Shown: positions 1 to 5,040 of the stretch, piece after piece
Layout: every line of letters begins with the position of its first letter
How positions within the stretch are numbered: the first letter of the stretch is position 1
Assembly: GCA_937874445.1 (NCBI GenBank)
Contig: CALNAL010000437.1
Location: 1-5,040 of the forward strand
DNA: 5,040 nucleotides
DNA from: an uncultured Acetobacteraceae bacterium
Lineage (GTDB): Bacteria > Pseudomonadota > Alphaproteobacteria > Acetobacterales > Acetobacteraceae
Reading direction: 5' to 3'
Translations under genes and position numbers: made by a program
Notes under the pieces: model-generated
What the model was told of the DNA's origin: nothing
Database searches by the model: none
The model's input: the letters and a program-made list of their open reading frames with translations, nothing else

Positions 1-772
1 GGGGCCGCGCGCCGGCCCGGGCGGGGCGGCGCCGGGGGGCGCGCAGGCCCAGGCTGATCGCCATGACCGCTACCGCCGCGAGCAGGGTGGGGGCCAGCAC
101 CGGCAGCATCGCCGGCAGGCCCTCCGAGCCGAAGGCGACGTAGGTGTACACCGGCAGCGAATAGGGGTGGTACGCCATCATCACGGTGGCGCCGAACTCG
201 CCGAAGGCGCGCAGCCAGGCGAGCAGCAGCCCCGCCAGGATGGGCCGCATCGCCAGGGGAAGGCTGACCCGGCGGAAGATCGCCCCCGGCGCGTGCCCCA
301 GCGAGGCGGCGACATCCTCCAGCGCCGGGTCGGCGGCGGCAAAGGCCGAGCGCGCGGCGATGATGAGGAAGGGCGCGGCGACGAAGGTCTCCGCCAGCAC
401 GATGGCGGGGAAGGAATCCGTCAGCCGCAGCGCGCCGAGCGGCCCCGCATAGCCGAACAGGAACAGCAGCAGCACGCCCGAGGTGAGCGGCGGCAGGGCC
501 AGCGGCAGCTGCACCACGAAGCCCAGCGCCGCCAGTCCCCGGCCCCGTCCGTGGGCCAGCAGGTAGCCGAGCGGAATGCCGCCCAGGGCGATGACGGCCG
601 TGGCGAGCGTGGCGCTGGCCACCGAGACCCCGGTGGCCGCGGCCAGGCCGGCCAGGTCGGCCCCGCGCCAGTCGGCCGCGCCCGTCTGGAGGAGCCCGGT
701 CGCGAAGGGGGCCGCCAGATAGACGGCGAGCAGCCCCCCCAGCAGGCCCAGCAGCGGCGGCTGGCGTCTCAC
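1..772 (-). CDS. Molybdate/tungstate-type ABC transporter permease (partial)
   Basis: Inner-membrane subunit of an oxyanion ABC importer, passing substrate from the periplasmic binding protein encoded just upstream. The frame starts at GTG 772-770, which overlaps the TGA of the binding-protein gene (GTGA). No clear Shine-Dalgarno is visible, so translation is probably coupled. 257 codons are present and no stop is reached before the left edge. About six hydrophobic segments lie near residues 7-26, 44-72, 78-107, 119-142, 174-190 and 220-243. The cytoplasmic EAA loop that contacts the ATPase is at about 152-172 (EDVAASLG, then FRRVSLPL). The segment GEFGATVMMAYHP (191-203) is typical of ModB/WtpB permeases. 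The tail after the last segment is Arg/Pro/Ala-rich, so the missing C-terminus is probably short. ModB, WtpB and sulphate CysT/CysW permeases are related; the neighbouring gene favours the molybdate/tungstate type. Confidence 0.9.
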   Translation of the reverse strand, partial: MRRQPPLLGLLGGLLAVYLAAPFATGLLQTGAADWRGADLAGLAAATGVSVASATLATAVIALGGIPLGYLLAHGRGRGLAALGFVVQLPLALPPLTSGVLLLFLFGYAGPLGALRLTDSFPAIVLAETFVAAPFLIIAARSAFAAADPALEDVAASLGHAPGAIFRRVSLPLAMRPILAGLLLAWLRAFGEFGATVMMAYHPYSLPVYTYVAFGSEGLPAMLPVLAPTLLAAVAVMAISLGLRAPRRRPARAGARP

Positions 773-1644
773 CCGACGGCGACGAGCTTCTTCAGCGCGG
801 CCGGCAGCGTGGCGGCGTCTCCGGTGAGCTTCGGAGCGATGGCGTCGAGGCCGTGCGCCTTCATCTCCGCGGTCCCCTGGGCGCCGAGCAGGAACGCGAC
901 GAACGCTTCCGCCCCCGCCGCGTTGGCCGGATCGCGCGGGATGGTGACGGTGTAGTCCGCTCCCACCGAGACTTCCCTGGGCAGGGTCACGAAGGGGATC
1001 TTCAGGTCGGTGGTCTCGGTGGAATAGAAGAAGCCGATGTCCACCGCGCCCGATTGCATGCGCCCGACGAGGCTTTCCTCGGGACGCACCTGCTCGGGAT
1101 TGTCGTGGGCGCCCAGCACCTTCCGGGTCAGCCCGGGCAGGTTGTAGGCCTTCTCGGCTTTTTCCATCAGCGCGTAGGCGAAGGCTCCCTTGGGGTCGAG
1201 CTTGGGATCGGTGCGGCCGATGCGCACGCCCGGCTCCTGCAGCACCTCGTAGAAGGGCTTGCTCTTGAGGTCGGCGGCGAACTTGCTGGTGGGCGCGTAG
1301 CCCAGCACCACCGGCGAGGCGGCGAAGGTGATGTACCAACGCACCCAGTCGCCGTTGTCCGCCCCCATCAGCACCTTGTCCGCGCTGGGGCTGGCGGAGA
1401 CGAACACGTCGGCCTGGCGCAGCTTGCCCTTGATCTGGTTGGCCAGCCCCGTCGAGCCGCCGGCGAAGCCGTGGAAAGTGCCGCCGCTCGCCTTGTCGAA
1501 GGCCGCCCCGAGGCCGTGCTCCATCAGGTTCACCAGCGAGCCGGCATAAAGCACGTTGACGGTGCCAGTGGCGGCGTGGGCGGGGCGCAGCGCGGAGAGG
1601 GCGAGCAGGCCGGGAGCGGCCAGCAGCAGGGAACGGCGCAGCAT
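769..1644 (-). CDS. wtpA: Periplasmic molybdate/tungstate-binding protein, WtpA/ModA type
   Basis: Captures oxyanion (probably tungstate or molybdate) in the periplasm and delivers it to the permease encoded next. The protein has 291 residues. The start is ATG 1644-1642, preceded by AAGGAGG with an 8-base gap and followed at once by a signal peptide: MLRRSLLL, a hydrophobic core, and an AHA cleavage site at about residue 24. The mature protein begins with the anion-binding YAGSL (33-37). FAGGSTGLANQIKGK (60-74), ADVFVSAS (78-85), GRTDPKLDPKG (143-153) and FFYSTE (205-210) follow in the order expected of the WtpA-like group. In archaeal WtpA structures an Asp and a Glu join the metal coordination; D146 or D150 and E210 are candidates here by inference. 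An in-frame ATG at 1749 would add 35 residues, but it would place the signal peptide internally and overlap the operator. The family is secure; which anion it prefers is not readable from the sequence. Confidence 0.9.
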   Translation of the reverse strand: MLRRSLLLAAPGLLALSALRPAHAATGTVNVLYAGSLVNLMEHGLGAAFDKASGGTFHGFAGGSTGLANQIKGKLRQADVFVSASPSADKVLMGADNGDWVRWYITFAASPVVLGYAPTSKFAADLKSKPFYEVLQEPGVRIGRTDPKLDPKGAFAYALMEKAEKAYNLPGLTRKVLGAHDNPEQVRPEESLVGRMQSGAVDIGFFYSTETTDLKIPFVTLPREVSVGADYTVTIPRDPANAAGAEAFVAFLLGAQGTAEMKAHGLDAIAPKLTGDAATLPAALKKLVAVG

Positions 1645-1652
1645 GGGAGAAC

Positions 1653-1659
1653 CCTCCTT
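1653..1659 (-). promoter_or_regulatory. Strong ribosome binding site of the binding-protein gene
   Basis: On the minus strand AAGGAGG sits 8 bases before ATG 1644-1642. It is a full match to the 16S anti-Shine-Dalgarno core and decides this start over the upstream in-frame ATG at 1749. Confidence 0.85.
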
Positions 1660-1701
1660 GGTGTTCGGCGGAAAGGCGAGGGCGCGATGTCGGAGTGGCA
1701 T

Positions 1702-1730
1702 GGCGTCATATAGCGAGGCCACATAACGCC
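1702..1730 (-). promoter_or_regulatory. Putative Mo-box (ModE-type operator)
   Basis: Imperfect inverted repeat. On the plus strand GGCGTCATAT (1702-1711) faces ACATAACGCC (1721-1730), with 8 of 10 positions complementary and a 9-base spacer. It closely resembles the Escherichia coli modA operator as I remember it, with CGTTATAT and ACATAACG arms about 8 bases apart. It ends 57 bases upstream of the binding-protein start and covers the likely -10 box and transcription start, the position from which ModE blocks transcription when bound to molybdate. The site is seen in the sequence; the regulator is inferred and is not encoded in this window. Confidence 0.65.
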
Positions 1731-1749
1731 GGGACCTGGGCACGGCCAA
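1721..1749 (-). promoter_or_regulatory. Putative sigma-70 promoter of the oxyanion transport operon
   Basis: On the minus strand TTGGCC (1749-1744) and TTATGT (1726-1721) are 17 bases apart, a fair -35/-10 pair. Transcription would start near 1714, giving a leader of about 70 bases before the binding-protein ATG. The -10 box lies in one arm of the putative Mo-box. An alternative -10, CTATAT at 1714-1709, lies in the other arm but has no good -35 partner. Promoter calls by eye in GC-rich genomes are uncertain. Confidence 0.4.
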
Positions 1750-1796
1750 GCCCCGAACGGGAAAATCCAGGGGATCTTTCGTTGCAGTAAGGAAGG

Positions 1797-1843
1797 GAAG
1801 GCCTTCTTTTTGCCTTCCGGAAAAAGAAGCAAAAAGGACTTTT
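1797..1843. repeat. A/T-rich intergenic inverted-repeat element
   Basis: An island of A and T runs in an otherwise GC-rich window. CTTCTTTTT (1803-1811) is perfectly complementary to AAAAAGAAG (1821-1829) across a 9-base loop. CTTTTTGC (1806-1813) can instead pair with GCAAAAAG (1829-1836), so two hairpins compete. A small AAAAG/CTTTT hairpin follows at 1832-1843, and GAAGGCCTTC at 1797-1806 is self-complementary. No uninterrupted T-tract follows a stem on the minus strand, so it is not a textbook terminator. Similar A/T-rich hairpins occur between genes in Acetobacteraceae in my recollection, so it may be a dispersed repeat. Whether it is repeated cannot be judged from one copy. Confidence 0.5.
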
Positions 1844-1901
1844 CCCCGTTGGGCTCCGCGGCTGACACAGGCGCGGAACCTTAACGGAGAGAGCTTTCCT
1901 G

Positions 1902-1925
1902 GTTCTCCTTTCGCGAAAGGAGAAC
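1902..1925 (-). terminator. Perfect 24-bp palindrome after the phosphatase gene, possible terminator
   Basis: GTTCTCCTTTCG (1902-1913) is followed directly by its exact reverse complement CGAAAGGAGAAC (1914-1925). It begins 14 bases after the TAA stop of the gmhB-like gene, where a terminator or mRNA 3'-end stabilising hairpin is expected. In RNA it would form a stem of about 10 bp with a tight TCGCGA-type apex. No run of T follows on either strand, so intrinsic termination is not assured, and binding by a dimeric protein is an alternative. Confidence 0.5.
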
Positions 1926-1939
1926 ACCTTCCCTTGCTA

Positions 1940-2751
1940 TTACAGCTCCGCCGCGAGGAACGCCGCGAGGTCGCCGCCGGGGAAGCGCAGGCCCCGCACG
2001 CCCGCCGCCGCCGCGGCCTGCAGGTCGGTGGCCGCGTCGCCCACCATCAGGGCGCGGTGGGCGTCGAGTTCCCAGCACGCCAGCACGTCCAGCAGCATCC
2101 CCGGCCGGGGCTTGCGCCAGGGATGGTCGCCTCGCCACTGCGGCAGCGCGGCCTCGGGGTGGTAGGGGCAGAAGCGCCAGTCGTCGAGCAGCGCCCCCGC
2201 CGCGCGCAGCTCTCCGCCCGCCCAGGCCATCAGCGCGCGCAGGTCGGCCTCGGTGTAGAGGCCGCGCGCGATGCCCGACTGGTTGGTGACGACGAACACC
2301 TGCCAGCCCCGCGCCGTGGCGCGCCGCAGCGCCGCGATGGCGCCCGGCATCCACTCCCAGCGCTCGCGGCTGCCGACGTAGCCGCGGTCGATGTTGAGCA
2401 CCCCGTCGCGGTCGAGCAGCAGCGCCCGTCGGCCCAGCGCCAGGGCGGGCAGCTCCCGCCGCGCCCGCGCCAGGCCGGGGGGGGTGGCGATCTCGAAGGT
2501 GCCGTCCGGCGCGGCCAGCCGGTCGGCCTGCCAGCGCGGGGCGTCCGGGGGAACCTCGCCCGCGGTCCGCAGCCGCAGCGGGCGAGGCAGGGGGAGGGCC
2601 CGCACCGCCTCCGGCGCGCCGGGGAGGCAGACCTCCTCCACCCCGTGGCGCGCCACCTCGCGCAGCACCCAGGCCAGGAACGGCCGGTTCCCGCACGGCT
2701 CCAGCGCGCGCGCCCAGCCGCCGGGGCCGGGCGCGACGAGGGCGATGGGGC

Positions 2752-2755
<4 letters not shown>
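1940..2755 (-). CDS. gmhB: GmhB-like HAD-IIIA heptose-bisphosphate phosphatase with nucleotidyltransferase remnant
   Basis: Probably removes the 7-phosphate from D-glycero-D-manno-heptose 1,7-bisphosphate in the cytoplasm, on the way to nucleotide-activated heptose for LPS or other glycans. It has 271 residues from GTG 2755-2753, which overlaps the helicase stop (GTGA). Residues 111-271 are the HAD domain: nucleophile motif LLLDRDGVLN (D115, D117), VTNQSGIARG (T157), RKPRPGM (K215) and GDAATD (D240, D244). Against E. coli GmhB the zinc loop aligns without gaps, but of the four ligands (C, H, C, C) only the first remains (C196); the others are Y198, H211 and W213. Residues 1-105 resemble the start of a sugar-1-phosphate nucleotidyltransferase such as HddC (CGNRPFLAWVLREVARHGVEEV), but lack the GxGTRL loop and most of the fold. 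A related phosphatase such as the HisB N-terminal type is possible but less likely. Family firm, substrate inferred. Confidence 0.82.

Positions 2756-5040
<2,285 letters not shown>

Noticed and set aside
1645..1720. Possible Mo-cofactor riboswitch in the transport operon leader
   Set aside because: The predicted leader is only about 70 bases and shows no multi-stem conserved architecture; the Mo-box explains regulation more simply.
1645..1749. In-frame N-terminal extension of the binding protein starting at ATG 1749
   Set aside because: It would put the signal peptide 35 residues inside the protein, ignore the strong AAGGAGG before ATG 1644, and cover the putative promoter and Mo-box.
2477..2484. 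Run of eight G in the interdomain linker of the gmhB-like gene, and a run of eight C at 3257-3264 in the helicase
   Set aside because: Possible slippage sites, but such runs are expected in DNA this GC-rich and both frames are intact; no evidence of phase variation.

Overview
This is a very GC-rich stretch with dense coding on the minus strand only. Base composition, protein style and the short A/T-rich hairpin element between genes suggest an alphaproteobacterium, most likely Rhodospirillales/Acetobacteraceae. That placement is an inference from general resemblance, not a search result.

In the direction of transcription (right to left), the window opens with a DinG/XPD-type iron-sulphur DNA helicase (2752-5040) whose N-terminus lies beyond the right edge. 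Its TGA stop overlaps a GTG start for a 271-residue protein (1940-2755). That protein has a GmhB-like HAD phosphatase domain for heptose bisphosphate behind a short remnant of a sugar nucleotidyltransferase, and its zinc-binding loop is altered. The two genes look translationally coupled although their likely jobs (DNA repair and heptose/LPS sugar metabolism) are unrelated.

A 295-base intergenic region (1645-1939) follows. It holds a perfect 24-bp palindrome just after the stop codon, an A/T-rich inverted-repeat element near 1797-1843, and a 29-bp imperfect inverted repeat (1702-1730). The last resembles the molybdate-responsive ModE operator (Mo-box) and overlaps a plausible promoter.

That promoter would serve an oxyanion ABC importer: a periplasmic binding protein of the WtpA/ModA type (769-1644, strong Shine-Dalgarno) and, overlapping it by GTGA, its membrane permease (1-772), which runs off the left edge. 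The ATPase would be expected further left. The Mo-box, binding protein and permease together make this a molybdate/tungstate uptake operon probably repressed when molybdate is plentiful. No RNA genes, insertion sequences or CRISPR arrays were seen.
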